Of a DNA stretch of 64,000 nucleotides, positions 16,366 through 25,743 are shown piece after piece. This stretch comes from a virus, in IMG/VR virus record IMGVR_UViG_3300043411_000704, positions 1 through 64,000 of that record. One strand, given 5' to 3'. A model generated the notes under the pieces. The model was not told the origin of the DNA and made no database searches. It worked only from the letters and a program-made list of their open reading frames with translations. Numbering within the stretch: position 1 is the first letter of the stretch; each line of letters starts with the position of its first letter. Position numbers and translations under genes: made by a program.

Positions 16366-16935
16366 TTATTTACGAATATAAATTGATAATGTGGGCTTAA
16401 TCCACTTGGCGGTCGATATTTTTCTCAATTCTTTGGAATATTCGGCTTCCCATTTAAATCCAATAGAATCTAATTTTTCGTTCCAATAATTCTGATCCCT
16501 ACAATTTACATGGTGATAACCACCAGTTGACCATTGGGGTTCGGAATATGTCATAAAAATGAAATCGGCACAATTAAATGTTGCCAAAAAATTCTCCACA
16601 TATTTTTCTTCAACATGTTCAACGAACTCACATGTCCAAACCGCATCAAAATCTTGAGATGGAACATATGGTCCTGATGTATAATCGTGTCGAATAAGCA
16701 AATCTTTATTGGGACTTCCATCAATGACTAATTGAGATCCCTCAACTCCGACAGCATTCAATCCCTTTTCTTTGAAATATTTGATTGACCATCCTTCACC
16801 ACAACCCACATCAATGATTGATCTTACTCCGTATTTTTCGATCAAAATATCCCAAATATTAGTATCCCATGTATCGGAGTCGCCGCCTTTTACACAACCG
16901 CCTAGATGCCCGTCCCTAATTAATTCGTATGCCAT
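16366..16935 (-). CDS. SAM-dependent methyltransferase
   Basis: 189 aa. IIDVGCGEGWSIKYF is the SAM loop, VGVEGS the acidic strand, DAVWTCEFVEHV motif II. A class I methyltransferase of the type found in O-antigen and capsule clusters. Start and stop are clean; it lies 2 nt downstream of the next transferase-like gene. Confidence 0.8.
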   Translation of the reverse strand: MAYELIRDGHLGGCVKGGDSDTWDTNIWDILIEKYGVRSIIDVGCGEGWSIKYFKEKGLNAVGVEGSQLVIDGSPNKDLLIRHDYTSGPYVPSQDFDAVWTCEFVEHVEEKYVENFLATFNCADFIFMTYSEPQWSTGGYHHVNCRDQNYWNEKLDSIGFKWEAEYSKELRKISTAKWIKPTLSIYIRK

Positions 16936-16937
16936 TT

Positions 16938-17606
16938 CTATATTAATCCTTCTGTTCTCAATAAATCAAGTTCTTCCACAGTCACTTGCTGTATATACCA
17001 ATGTTTATCGTTGATATTAAATGGTCGATCTCGATCATAACCAAAACTCAATTTAGAATGATTATGAAGTCTTGTAAATTTATATTCTGGTAAAACATCT
17101 TTATCATCATCTTGTGCAAGGCTCGCAATGATGGCAGGAATAGCATTTCTCTTAACCAAGAATAATGATTGTGCTACACCTATCAGCTTACATGATCCAA
17201 CAACAATATCACTATTTCCAATATCTTGATATAACTGATCGACGATACCTTCACCAAACCATAAGCAATCTTGTTCCTTGTAAAGAAAATCAACATTGTT
17301 GAGATATGCGTGCATCATACCAAAAACTACACCGGCTGTCCAGCCACACCATTTACCTTGACGAGAGCCATTTAAATAATCTCCTACATGACCTAAATTT
17401 GGGTAATCTGCTATCTGTCGAATCCATAGAAATCTATCATCTGATGGAATATCAGGACCAAATAGGTTGATTTGAGTGTTCTTTGAAAACTTTTGTGTGT
17501 TTGAATACCAAATATTTAGCCACTGATCAGAGCCTAATCCTCCGTATTGCGTATTTGATATATGGGGATTGGGATTTCTGTAAAATCCCGAGTATATATT
17601 ATACAT
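16938..17606 (-). CDS. putative glycosyltransferase-like protein
   Basis: 222 aa. No definite family. It begins with YNIYSGFYRNPNPHIS, has a central WTAGVVFGMMHAY and YKEQDCLWFGEG in the place where GT-A enzymes keep an acidic metal motif, and VGSCKLIGVAQSLFLVKR further on. Context between methyltransferases and glycosyltransferases suggests a transferase that reads a sugar or nucleotide-sugar, but the evidence is mostly positional. Confidence 0.45.
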   Translation of the reverse strand: MYNIYSGFYRNPNPHISNTQYGGLGSDQWLNIWYSNTQKFSKNTQINLFGPDIPSDDRFLWIRQIADYPNLGHVGDYLNGSRQGKWCGWTAGVVFGMMHAYLNNVDFLYKEQDCLWFGEGIVDQLYQDIGNSDIVVGSCKLIGVAQSLFLVKRNAIPAIIASLAQDDDKDVLPEYKFTRLHNHSKLSFGYDRDRPFNINDKHWYIQQVTVEELDLLRTEGLI

Positions 17607-18240
17607 ATTTTTTATTTATGAAAATAGCGAATCCGTTTCTAACGCTTTCATTTTCTCGAAGCAATTCCCAATCTTCATTATCTTTAAGTTCACGATATAT
17701 TTGATAACATTTGAATGCATGATGAACATCATCCAAAAAGAAAACCTTTGTTCTATCTTTCAATAAAAGATACTCGGAATAACCCACAAATTCTCCACCG
17801 TCTATCAATACACCATCATATAATGTAGCATCAGTTTCTAAAAATCCGGTAGTTTCTTGAAGGGCTTTGCAATCATAATCAAACCAAGTTTTTACTAGGT
17901 CTTTGTCATATTGGTTTCTCGTTTTATTGAAAGGTGAAGACCAAATCTTGTCAAAATCTTTATAAACTAAACTATTATATCCTATACTTGACTGGTTGAC
18001 GCATTTAATGTAAGGGATTTCCCTATATCGGTCTGACAATGTTTTAAATTTTTCTTCATTTATTTCTATACATGTCAACTTAACAGGAGTATCTATAGTA
18101 TTCATGGCCTTTACAAAACATGCAGTGGAACCTTCGCCGTCCCATGATCCAATTTCCAGATTGTTGGACAATTTATAAGTTACTATAGTATTATAGATGG
18201 CTTGGCCAAAGGGTTCGTTTAAATGTATTTCTGCGTTCAT
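17599..18240 (-). CDS. class I methyltransferase (Methyltransf_24-like)
   Basis: 213 aa. NLEIGSWDGEGST is the SAM loop, TCIEINEEKF the acidic ribose loop, and YDGVLIDGGEF the metal/SAM motif of the Methyltransf_24 group (macrocin-type O-methyltransferases). It overlaps both neighbours (8 bp and 4 bp), so it is part of a translationally coupled chain. Confidence 0.75.
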   Translation of the reverse strand: MNAEIHLNEPFGQAIYNTIVTYKLSNNLEIGSWDGEGSTACFVKAMNTIDTPVKLTCIEINEEKFKTLSDRYREIPYIKCVNQSSIGYNSLVYKDFDKIWSSPFNKTRNQYDKDLVKTWFDYDCKALQETTGFLETDATLYDGVLIDGGEFVGYSEYLLLKDRTKVFFLDDVHHAFKCYQIYRELKDNEDWELLRENESVRNGFAIFINKKYV

Positions 18241-19016
18241 TTTATTTTTATTACTTGACTATGATCATTTACCCAAGGGAAATAATCTCTTAAATTTACT
18301 GGAAAATCCGTTTCATTCTGCAAGCGCTTCCAATTATTTACCGCTCCTATGTATCCATAATAGTTTTCTTTAAATTCCAATTGTTTTTCTAGTGCATATG
18401 CATAATGATCGAAAATCCATCCCTTTTCTTGTGTAAAATCATTCGATAAAAAATTATGCAACCCGTGGATTCTTGGTGGTTCATGTGTTCTCCAACTAGT
18501 TTTGTTCCTGACTTTCCATAATCTACACCATTCATCTGCTTTATTTCCATAGCAATTTTCACCCCGTGTAATTAGGTTTGGACCAACATAATAATTACAT
18601 TTGAAAAGCATCCCATCAAAGCCATCATTTGTTTCCGCATAATTCAAAACATCTGTCAATATTTCAGGCTTCCAGATTTCATCCACATCAAATTCCATTA
18701 GAATAGAATTCTCGACCCTATCCATGAATGAATTACACATCTCAGTCTTACCATTCCAAAATTCACCAGGATTTTTCCTAATAACTGTCACGTTATCGTC
18801 GCTCAACGAGTCTAAGAATTCTGTTGTTCCATCATTAGACCAACCGTTGTCTGTGAATTTAGTTATATCAATATTCTTACACCATGCTGTATCTTTAACT
18901 GGTAGAGAATATCCTTCGATAATATACCATTTATCAAAAATCTTGGGAATGATCTTTGCTTGTTGTTCGATATAAGGCTGTCCATTAAGGACTATTGTAA
19001 ATGCTACCTTTTTCAT
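18237..19016 (-). CDS. glycosyltransferase family 2-like
   Basis: 259 aa. GT-A-like beginning (KKVAFTIVLNGQPYIEQQ), with the MEFDVDE segment (about 120) providing the metal-binding DxD. Resembles GT17/GT2-type enzymes that elongate N-glycan or LPS cores. It overlaps the methyltransferase by 4 bp. Confidence 0.7.
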   Translation of the reverse strand: MKKVAFTIVLNGQPYIEQQAKIIPKIFDKWYIIEGYSLPVKDTAWCKNIDITKFTDNGWSNDGTTEFLDSLSDDNVTVIRKNPGEFWNGKTEMCNSFMDRVENSILMEFDVDEIWKPEILTDVLNYAETNDGFDGMLFKCNYYVGPNLITRGENCYGNKADEWCRLWKVRNKTSWRTHEPPRIHGLHNFLSNDFTQEKGWIFDHYAYALEKQLEFKENYYGYIGAVNNWKRLQNETDFPVNLRDYFPWVNDHSQVIKIK

Positions 19017-19022
19017 TAGAAT

Positions 19023-19295
19023 TCAATAATTTCCATACCTCAATTCAATAAAATTTTTCATATTATTATATTCACAATAAGGTTTTGGTGTTTTTATCTT
19101 TTGATGAGAACATTCAAACCCATCAATTTTCAAATTTTCAACTAATTTTAAAAAACTCACCCAATCGGCCCGGTGTCGTATTACATTATGGTTTTGAACG
19201 TCTGAGATTTCAGCATCAGTTGTTAATTCAAAATAATCATCAGTATAACCTAATTGTGATTCTCTGCATATAAATGTGTTCATATTTGTTTCCAA
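19023..19295 (-). CDS. hypothetical protein, 90 aa
   Basis: Not recognised. Soluble, with an aromatic-rich centre (HRADWVSFLKLVENLKIDGF). It overlaps the glycosyltransferase upstream by 16 bp and is the only non-enzyme-like gene within the island. Confidence 0.55.
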   Translation of the reverse strand: METNMNTFICRESQLGYTDDYFELTTDAEISDVQNHNVIRHRADWVSFLKLVENLKIDGFECSHQKIKTPKPYCEYNNMKNFIELRYGNY

Positions 19296-20008
19296 TCTAA
19301 TTTTAATCTAGGAATTCCTTTAAGGTGCCCATCTTTCAATGTATCACCATAATATCCGTGCTTCAATAACAAAATTTGTTCAGGAACTTTAATTTGCAAT
19401 TGATCTACTAAATTAGAGAAACAACTTTCAATCAAATAATGTCCTACCATATTTTCGAGTGTTGTAATCCAATCAAACACACTAAGAGAATCGGGCGTCA
19501 GAAATCTAGTATCATGACGGTTACAATAACCTTCCAATTTTTCAAATGATAGTTTAGTATCAGATGAGTGCATCTGTGCTATTTTCTTCAAATTATTATA
19601 TGCTAATATATTTTTTTCAACATCTAAATCTCTATTAGTAATCTGTAAATTCCACTTTTCTTCAAATGGAACTTCTGCGATCTCATACTTCATTTCATCA
19701 AATGAAAGACTATCATTGTGATTCAAATACCAGTCTGTATTATGACTATTTGCACCGGGGAGCGTGAATGCTAGATCAATAACTCGGTTACAACTATTTT
19801 GGAAACAAATCTGATGTGCTGCCATACAGTTAAAATCGTTTAGAGGAATAAATTGAACATAATCAACATATCCAATAAAGTTGTTTATAATGTCTTTGTG
19901 AACAGGCCAAATGACTGTCCATCCACGGTCAGCATACCATTTAGCAATGGGCAAACATATAATAATGTCTCCTATTTTTCCAGGTTGAATGATACCCAAT
20001 TTTTTCAT
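19280..20008 (-). CDS. glycosyltransferase family 9-like (heptosyltransferase-like)
   Basis: 242 aa from the chosen start MKKLGIIQPGKIGDII. That N-terminus, with GKIGDIIICLPIAKWYADRG, is the GT9 heptosyltransferase pattern; the rest is short for the family (usual length above 300), so the C-terminal nucleotide-binding lobe may be reduced. ATGs at 20017 and 20008 are both possible; upstream in-frame codons run inside the preceding gene and are unlikely. Confidence 0.6.
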   Translation of the reverse strand: MKKLGIIQPGKIGDIIICLPIAKWYADRGWTVIWPVHKDIINNFIGYVDYVQFIPLNDFNCMAAHQICFQNSCNRVIDLAFTLPGANSHNTDWYLNHNDSLSFDEMKYEIAEVPFEEKWNLQITNRDLDVEKNILAYNNLKKIAQMHSSDTKLSFEKLEGYCNRHDTRFLTPDSLSVFDWITTLENMVGHYLIESCFSNLVDQLQIKVPEQILLLKHGYYGDTLKDGHLKGIPRLKLDWKQI

Positions 20009-20009
20009 G

Positions 20010-20870
20010 TTATGCATTATAACGCAAATGATTTTCCGTTTCAAGAGAAAAGATGTTAAAAAACTCTTGTGAGAACTCTTTTTCACCCGGTTGCGGTTCC
20101 ATAAATGCACCAAATGGTTTACGATTTACCAAGTTTTTTTGTAAATGGTAGTGCATCATATTATAACACAAGTGGTCGAATGGTGTGGATTTCCGTAAAT
20201 TAGTATTCCATTGCAACTCTGGAGTATCGTCTTTCCATTGAATCTCATGTCTAATATGAAATAATATGGGAAAAGTTGGGGCATTAAATATCTGTCCACC
20301 AGTGACCGATATTATACCTGCAAAAATTTGATCAAATTGAGAAATCCCTAAAATATAATCTTGTAAAAGATGATTATATTTCTTCCACCACTCTTTGGTT
20401 ACAACCAAAAAATCATATCCAGCGATTTCTAGGCGTAAAACACCAACATTTCCACTAGCTAACTCATCAAATGAATTAACATCTTGTATATCCAGTCTAG
20501 ACACTGCAATTGCAGGTGGTTGTATTTTATTGTAAAGTTCATGTATAAGTGATGTGATAATACAATCCGAATTTACCCATCCTATATGAGTGACTGACTC
20601 ATCGTTTTCCACACTTTTATAAACTTCTTCTAGAATGTCCCGCACAATTGGAAGTTTTTTAGTTCCATGTGGAACTATATCTAATGATGATCTACTTAAT
20701 TTTGGCAAAACTTCTATACCATCATATTCTATAGTGGGTTCATCTTCAAATTGAACAGCCTTTATCTGAACAAAATCTGGATATTTTTTCATCAGATGTT
20801 TCCATGAATCAACCGCCACATCTTGTCGATGATATTTACCAAAAATATTTGATCCCAACACTATTTTCAT
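20010..20870 (-). CDS. putative glycosyltransferase, paralogue A
   Basis: 286 aa. Shares with the next gene upstream a set of motifs in the same order: RQDVAV-SW near residue 16, VQFEDE, KKLP, a WVNSD/VINND acidic motif, SRLDI/SRFDI, FDQIFAGI/WDIVIAGY, LFHIRHE/IFHIEHE, QWN, and NLVNRKP/NLINRMP near the end. The acidic NSD/NND suits a GT-A metal site. It looks like half of a tandem duplication with strong divergence; the sugar specificity is unknown. Confidence 0.6.
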   Translation of the reverse strand: MKIVLGSNIFGKYHRQDVAVDSWKHLMKKYPDFVQIKAVQFEDEPTIEYDGIEVLPKLSRSSLDIVPHGTKKLPIVRDILEEVYKSVENDESVTHIGWVNSDCIITSLIHELYNKIQPPAIAVSRLDIQDVNSFDELASGNVGVLRLEIAGYDFLVVTKEWWKKYNHLLQDYILGISQFDQIFAGIISVTGGQIFNAPTFPILFHIRHEIQWKDDTPELQWNTNLRKSTPFDHLCYNMMHYHLQKNLVNRKPFGAFMEPQPGEKEFSQEFFNIFSLETENHLRYNA

Positions 20871-21712
20871 ACTAAATTTCTATCCATTCGCATATAATCA
20901 AAGAAATCGCGTTCTTTCTCTTTTTCCTTATCTGCTAAATTTTGAAACGTATTTTTTGGCATCCGATTAATCAAATTTGTTTTGAAATTATAATCCATTA
21001 GATTAAACATCATTTTATTCAATGGTCTGCTGTCAGCAATTTCTAAGTTCCATTGACGCTCTGGACAGTCTTCTAATACACTATTTGATTCATGTTCAAT
21101 ATGAAAAATTGATGGTGGATAATCGTTACCAATCGGAAAATTTCCACCAAAAGCCTTTGCATAACCCGCAATCACAATATCCCATACGGCTTTACCTAAA
21201 ACAAATTTTTGGGCCAAATGTTGATGGTTTGCTAGTGCAAATAACCGGTTGAAACAAAACAAATCAAATCCTGCACAATAGAAGTCTAGAGGTTCTATTT
21301 GACGGTCAACAATACTCTGATATCCATTCACCGGTTGCCTTATATCAAATCGACTACAAACAAAGGCTTGTGGTTTCTTTTCTAGGATAGTATCGACACA
21401 TATTTTGTTAATTATCACATCGTTGTTTATCACAATAAAATGATCGCCATCTAATTGCAGACCATATTCATATAATTCGGAAAAGAAAGGTAGTTTTTTA
21501 CTCGCACCTTTAATCACCGCAGTTGAATCACTTAAAACAAAAACAGGTTCCAATGACGGATATGGATTTATGAAATCTGATTTTTCATCTTCAAATTGTA
21601 GATTATGAATACGAATCTTATCGGGGAATAATTTTTGCATGTGAAGCCATGACTGGACTGCCACATCCTGACGTGGATTTGATTTATATGTGTTTACTAT
21701 AATGTCAATCAT
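20867..21712 (-). CDS. putative glycosyltransferase, paralogue B
   Basis: 281 aa, co-linear with paralogue A downstream (see that entry for shared motifs); starts MIDIIVNTYKSNPRQDVAVQSW. INND near residue 97 takes the place of the DxD motif. It overlaps paralogue A and the upstream glycosyltransferase by 4 bp each. Confidence 0.6.
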   Translation of the reverse strand: MIDIIVNTYKSNPRQDVAVQSWLHMQKLFPDKIRIHNLQFEDEKSDFINPYPSLEPVFVLSDSTAVIKGASKKLPFFSELYEYGLQLDGDHFIVINNDVIINKICVDTILEKKPQAFVCSRFDIRQPVNGYQSIVDRQIEPLDFYCAGFDLFCFNRLFALANHQHLAQKFVLGKAVWDIVIAGYAKAFGGNFPIGNDYPPSIFHIEHESNSVLEDCPERQWNLEIADSRPLNKMMFNLMDYNFKTNLINRMPKNTFQNLADKEKEKERDFFDYMRMDRNLV

Positions 21713-22503
21713 TTTGCGTTTCGTATAGACTTCAATTTGTCAACCGTATTTTCTGTTCCTATATCAGGAATATGTGAAATAGGTATTCCATGTTTCTGCA
21801 TAAAATATAGATAATCAGGTTTAAGCCGTTCTAACCGTTTACCATCAGCATCCAATCTAGACGTTGCATCAGGATTATTCATGATCAGATCATCAGAATT
21901 AGATAGATCAGCAAAGTATCTAAAAGGGGCCACAAATTTGGTGTCAGTCGCTCTTTTAACCCATTCCACATCAAACCCATTGACCATTTTTTCATCATAC
22001 AATCCTACCAATTCATGGAGTTTACGGGTCCGGTAGGATGCTTCGTTACACATCTCACCATGAAAGGATACGACGGTGTTCGGGTCATAATGAACATCTA
22101 ATTTTGGTGTCCTGTTACCAGGATGTCCAGTGTTCCATGCATAACTCACAAAATGTAGATATTGTAAGCCCGTAATTTTACTGACCCTTATATATTCATC
22201 AAATATATCATCGTTTTTTACAATCAAATCATCTTCAAAAATAAAGATGTGGTCACATCCTTTACTATAAAGGTAATTTAGTGCATCATTACGCGACCGA
22301 GCAGACCCTAAATTAGTCTCATGTTGTATCCAGTGCATATTGCCATACATTCGTTTATACGTCGTTTCGTATGGGTTTCCACCATTGACAACCACCAGTT
22401 CATCATATCTATGATCTGGTAATGATTCAAATAGTTTTTTGAAATAGTTCTCGGAATTGAATGTGATAATTCCTAAACCTATTTTTTCATCATTGTATAT
22501 CAT
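21709..22503 (-). CDS. glycosyltransferase family 2
   Basis: 264 aa. IGLGIITFNSENYF begins a typical GT2 fold; ELVVVNGG is the base-binding strand, NLGSARSRNDAL the characteristic loop, and FIFEDDLIV the metal-binding DxD region. No membrane segment, so it acts in the cytoplasm. Coupled to both neighbours by 4-bp overlaps. Confidence 0.85.
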   Translation of the reverse strand: MIYNDEKIGLGIITFNSENYFKKLFESLPDHRYDELVVVNGGNPYETTYKRMYGNMHWIQHETNLGSARSRNDALNYLYSKGCDHIFIFEDDLIVKNDDIFDEYIRVSKITGLQYLHFVSYAWNTGHPGNRTPKLDVHYDPNTVVSFHGEMCNEASYRTRKLHELVGLYDEKMVNGFDVEWVKRATDTKFVAPFRYFADLSNSDDLIMNNPDATSRLDADGKRLERLKPDYLYFMQKHGIPISHIPDIGTENTVDKLKSIRNAK

Positions 22504-23315
22504 TTAATCGAATATTTCTGTTCAATTTCTTCCAACCGAGTCATCAAATATTCTCTTGTTGGGACAGGTAGTTCATGTGGAAACATCCCATACTTTGACT
22601 TAAATGTTTGCCAACCAGCTATAAAATTCTGTCTAAAGTTCGTATCATTACGAATAACACTTCGCTGATGATCTTTATCTTGATCCTTGATGTATAAATA
22701 CGACTGGCTAGCGTCAGGGAAATATCTCCACGGAACACCACCTTGTAAAAATGCACGATAATAGTGGTCTAGATGTTCTGCTGCATTTACATATGTTTCA
22801 TCCATATATCCTACGGTTGAAAAATGTTTACCACTATACAGTGTGAAGGCCGCAAAACTTTCTTGGTAAAAATCTACCTTTGTCGTTGAATATTCAACCG
22901 ACTCCTTCACTTTTGGATCACCGTATGCATCTACATTTCCGCCAGCTTCACCACCGTGGCAACCATAACTTAATTGCCATACAATACCTGAATCATTCAT
23001 AGTATCAATGTATTTCTCCCAAACAGTATTATCTATGATCTCCACATCGTCCTCTAACAAGAAATAATATCCTTCTGGATTATTTTTACGAACCTCTCTG
23101 AAAAATTTATTCTTTCCTAATCCCACAGGAGTCGGATTTCTGTTTGATTGTAAAACCTCATACCCATCATATACATCTGATAACGGAGCACCGTTATTGA
23201 TAATATATCTTCTGGTAAAACACTGGGGCTCAATGCTGTTCACCAACACCTTCAACATATCTTCTCGGTTACATGTTACGATGCCTAACACCGTATTATC
23301 TTTATATTTGTTCAT
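22500..23315 (-). CDS. glycosyltransferase family 2
   Basis: 271 aa. TVLGIVTCNREDML, YIINNGAP, VGLGKNKFFREV and YYFLLEDDVEI correspond in order to the GT2 nucleotide-binding strand, acidic loop, NxGxxxxxN region and DxD motif. It is the first gene of the island after gp47. A candidate promoter lies upstream: TTGATT, 17 bp, TAAATT. Confidence 0.85.
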   Translation of the reverse strand: MNKYKDNTVLGIVTCNREDMLKVLVNSIEPQCFTRRYIINNGAPLSDVYDGYEVLQSNRNPTPVGLGKNKFFREVRKNNPEGYYFLLEDDVEIIDNTVWEKYIDTMNDSGIVWQLSYGCHGGEAGGNVDAYGDPKVKESVEYSTTKVDFYQESFAAFTLYSGKHFSTVGYMDETYVNAAEHLDHYYRAFLQGGVPWRYFPDASQSYLYIKDQDKDHQRSVIRNDTNFRQNFIAGWQTFKSKYGMFPHELPVPTREYLMTRLEEIEQKYSIK

Positions 23316-23351
23316 TATTAGAGTTTAATTTAATGTGAATCAGACCAAAAA

Positions 23352-24356
23352 TCAATAGGAATTGAATAAATTTGTGACTGATTTTGCAACTTCTTTTTGT
23401 TCAGCCATATCTAAATCAGGTAAGTTTAGGCAAAAAGATGATATTGCATCTGGTATGTCCACGACTTTGAATTCTTTTATTTCTTCTTGATGAACATTCA
23501 GAACTTTAAATTCATCAACTATCTCAATCCTTACGCTGAGCGGTTGACATATATTCACCTTATCAATCAATTCTTTATCAGTAGATATGACAGATATGAA
23601 ATTACCCTGAATATCTAACAAATCTTTTTCAGTTTGAACATATTTAAATTTAGGAGAAATCGTGTTTTCGATACGTTCAATTTCTCCAGTATTGGTGTCC
23701 AATATATGTAAATACTTAGGGGAATCCACATCATTAAAAGATAATGGATATGCAGACCCTGTGTAAATGAGAGGCTTGCCATCATATAATCTTTTTTGCC
23801 AAATATGGTAGTGCCCGGAAAAACTACCCTGGTAAACTCTCTTCATCAAGTCCACACCCTTGAAACCATGATTAGAGATCTTACCTTTTGTCAATTCATA
23901 ACCAACTATATCAAAGTGTCCAAATACAAATTCACTTGGAGGAATATCTTCTAATTTTGTTGCCCACGGACAAAAGGTTAGGTTCCCTCTTTTACAAACT
24001 TTTTCATGGATCGTAATATTTGGATGATTTTTGAAAGATGCAAGAGAATGAATTTCAGTCGAATCGTTGAAAAATACGTCGTGGTTGCCCAATATGGTAT
24101 CAACATTAAAGGTTTCAAATAAATTAAAAAATTCAGTAGCATAATGTAATGATTCTAATGTGATGGCAGTTCGTGAATCAAATATATCTCCAAGGAAAAT
24201 TAAATCCTTGATCATATGTTCGTCACAAATATTTTTTAACCATTTTCCATAATCCAACAAGGTCTTATGGAAAATTTGATTTACCATATGTTTTTCAATA
24301 CCTAAACTGCTGCTAGTCTGTCCGATATGGAGATCCCCTACAATTATATATTTCAT
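23352..24356 (-). CDS. 47: recombination endonuclease subunit gp47 (Mre11/SbcD-like)
   Basis: 334 aa (T4 gp47: 339). The calcineurin-like metal motifs appear in order: GDLHIG at 7-12, FLGDIFD, LGNHDV, FGHFDI and SGHYH. It pairs with gp46 to form the Mre11/Rad50-like nuclease. Its start overlaps the upstream gene by 4 bp. The partner gp46 lies after about ten kilobases of sugar genes, a break from the T4 arrangement. Confidence 0.95.
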   Translation of the reverse strand: MKYIIVGDLHIGQTSSSLGIEKHMVNQIFHKTLLDYGKWLKNICDEHMIKDLIFLGDIFDSRTAITLESLHYATEFFNLFETFNVDTILGNHDVFFNDSTEIHSLASFKNHPNITIHEKVCKRGNLTFCPWATKLEDIPPSEFVFGHFDIVGYELTKGKISNHGFKGVDLMKRVYQGSFSGHYHIWQKRLYDGKPLIYTGSAYPLSFNDVDSPKYLHILDTNTGEIERIENTISPKFKYVQTEKDLLDIQGNFISVISTDKELIDKVNICQPLSVRIEIVDEFKVLNVHQEEIKEFKVVDIPDAISSFCLNLPDLDMAEQKEVAKSVTNLFNSY

Positions 24357-25189
24357 AATGGGTAATTCTTCCTATACCAATACACTTGGTCAACAAACTT
24401 TTCAATCGCTTTGTCAGGATCAGATTCAGCAGATGTTTGACTGCGTAAACCGTCTTCTCCACAATTATAATCTGTCGTTCCTTTACCTGGATGTGGGACT
24501 TGACCACCATTGGCAACCTCAACATTAGTTCTGGTTATTATTAATGGTTTTAAAAATCTTTTCCAAGACCATTTAGATTCAAAAACTTTACATATTAAAT
24601 CATATTCTTGATCTGGATACTTATGGTCCCCTTTAACTGAGACCCGTCGATTAACGGTCGCTTTATCAGTCTCTTCATATTTTGTTTTTCCACATAAAAA
24701 TGTTTTGGGTGTGAAGCTAAAGGAATACCACCACGGATCTCTAGACGACCAATCATGTAATTTTCCACCAAAACTACACTTAAAACTTCCGCCATCCACT
24801 GAACCATATGCAGGTAGCCAACCAAATTCAAATTTGCGACTTCCAAATTTACTTCTTATTCTGCACAAATTTTTCCACCAATCAGTATATCCAAATGATG
24901 CATCCAGACTAAAATACCAAGAAAACAAAAAGGGAATTGCCATATGAAAGGCTACACAACCTTCCGAGTCATGCCTAAACGACAGTGCTATATCAAAATA
25001 TTTTTTAAACAAATAAAATTCGTTTCGTATAGTAATTCTTCCGTTATAACCAAAGGGCTCAAACCAACTTCGCCATCCATATTTTTCTTCTTTGTATATA
25101 CGGAATCGCATTTTTTTACCGTCAATCTGATCACGTAATATTTGATCTTTTGATTTTTCTTCGATGTATTGATCTGTTATCATACTCAT
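24353..25189 (-). CDS. conserved phage-type hypothetical protein, 278 aa
   Basis: Function not recognised. The protein is very rich in Trp, Tyr and Phe (for example WRSWFEPFGYNGR, WWKNLCRIRSKF, DPWWYSFSFTPKT) with many positive charges, and probably forms a beta-sandwich. Similar aromatic-rich proteins occur in T4-like phages of aquatic bacteria. Coupled to gp47 and to the upstream gene by 4-bp overlaps. Confidence 0.65.
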   Translation of the reverse strand: MSMITDQYIEEKSKDQILRDQIDGKKMRFRIYKEEKYGWRSWFEPFGYNGRITIRNEFYLFKKYFDIALSFRHDSEGCVAFHMAIPFLFSWYFSLDASFGYTDWWKNLCRIRSKFGSRKFEFGWLPAYGSVDGGSFKCSFGGKLHDWSSRDPWWYSFSFTPKTFLCGKTKYEETDKATVNRRVSVKGDHKYPDQEYDLICKVFESKWSWKRFLKPLIITRTNVEVANGGQVPHPGKGTTDYNCGEDGLRSQTSAESDPDKAIEKFVDQVYWYRKNYPL

Positions 25190-25743
25190 TTGCTAGCTAA
25201 TTTGTAAATGTATTTCATTTTAGTTTCGTCACCAAAATATTGTTCCAATTCTTCACCATTTTTGACCAAAATTTGTGTATTACTTGGATCAGTTTCGTCT
25301 AATACATATACTTGTAGTTTAGAATCATCTGCAAACGATTTCCATAACAAAAACCCTTTTGGGGTGTGAATACTATCAGATTTGACGTATTCAAAATTAT
25401 CCAACAAGAATTCAGTATATATCTTATACATTATAGAACCTATTTGTCCCGAATTCCAAATATACATTATAGTAACACCACCATCATCTTGGACCTCTAA
25501 TTCAATATATCCAATGACCAAGGAATTATCCTGAACTAGGTAAAATTCTATATAAGAATCAAACTGAAACATTTGCACATTAATGGTGTTACCATTAATG
25601 TGCAAATCCTCTACTGGCTGCAAATTGTCGTGATGTTTATGCCATTTATTCTGGAAGTCAGATGCATTAACTTTGATTGGTCGCGCCCTTGTTGACATCT
25701 CCATTAATATCTTTTTAATCAGTTTATCAAATTTTTCGGTCAT
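25186..25743 (-). CDS. hypothetical protein with capsid-targeting-like N-terminus
   Basis: 185 aa beginning MTEKFDKLIKKILMEMS. That opening is shared with three unrelated proteins in the window (30744, 41902, 42389) and resembles a capsid-targeting peptide with an L-x-E site like those cut by T4 prohead protease. The remainder is an alpha/beta domain (YIELEVQDDGGVTIMYIW) that could be GNAT-like in fold, but no acetyl-CoA motif is clear. Coupled to the late sigma gene by a 1-bp overlap. Confidence 0.6.
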   Translation of the reverse strand: MTEKFDKLIKKILMEMSTRARPIKVNASDFQNKWHKHHDNLQPVEDLHINGNTINVQMFQFDSYIEFYLVQDNSLVIGYIELEVQDDGGVTIMYIWNSGQIGSIMYKIYTEFLLDNFEYVKSDSIHTPKGFLLWKSFADDSKLQVYVLDETDPSNTQILVKNGEELEQYFGDETKMKYIYKLASK

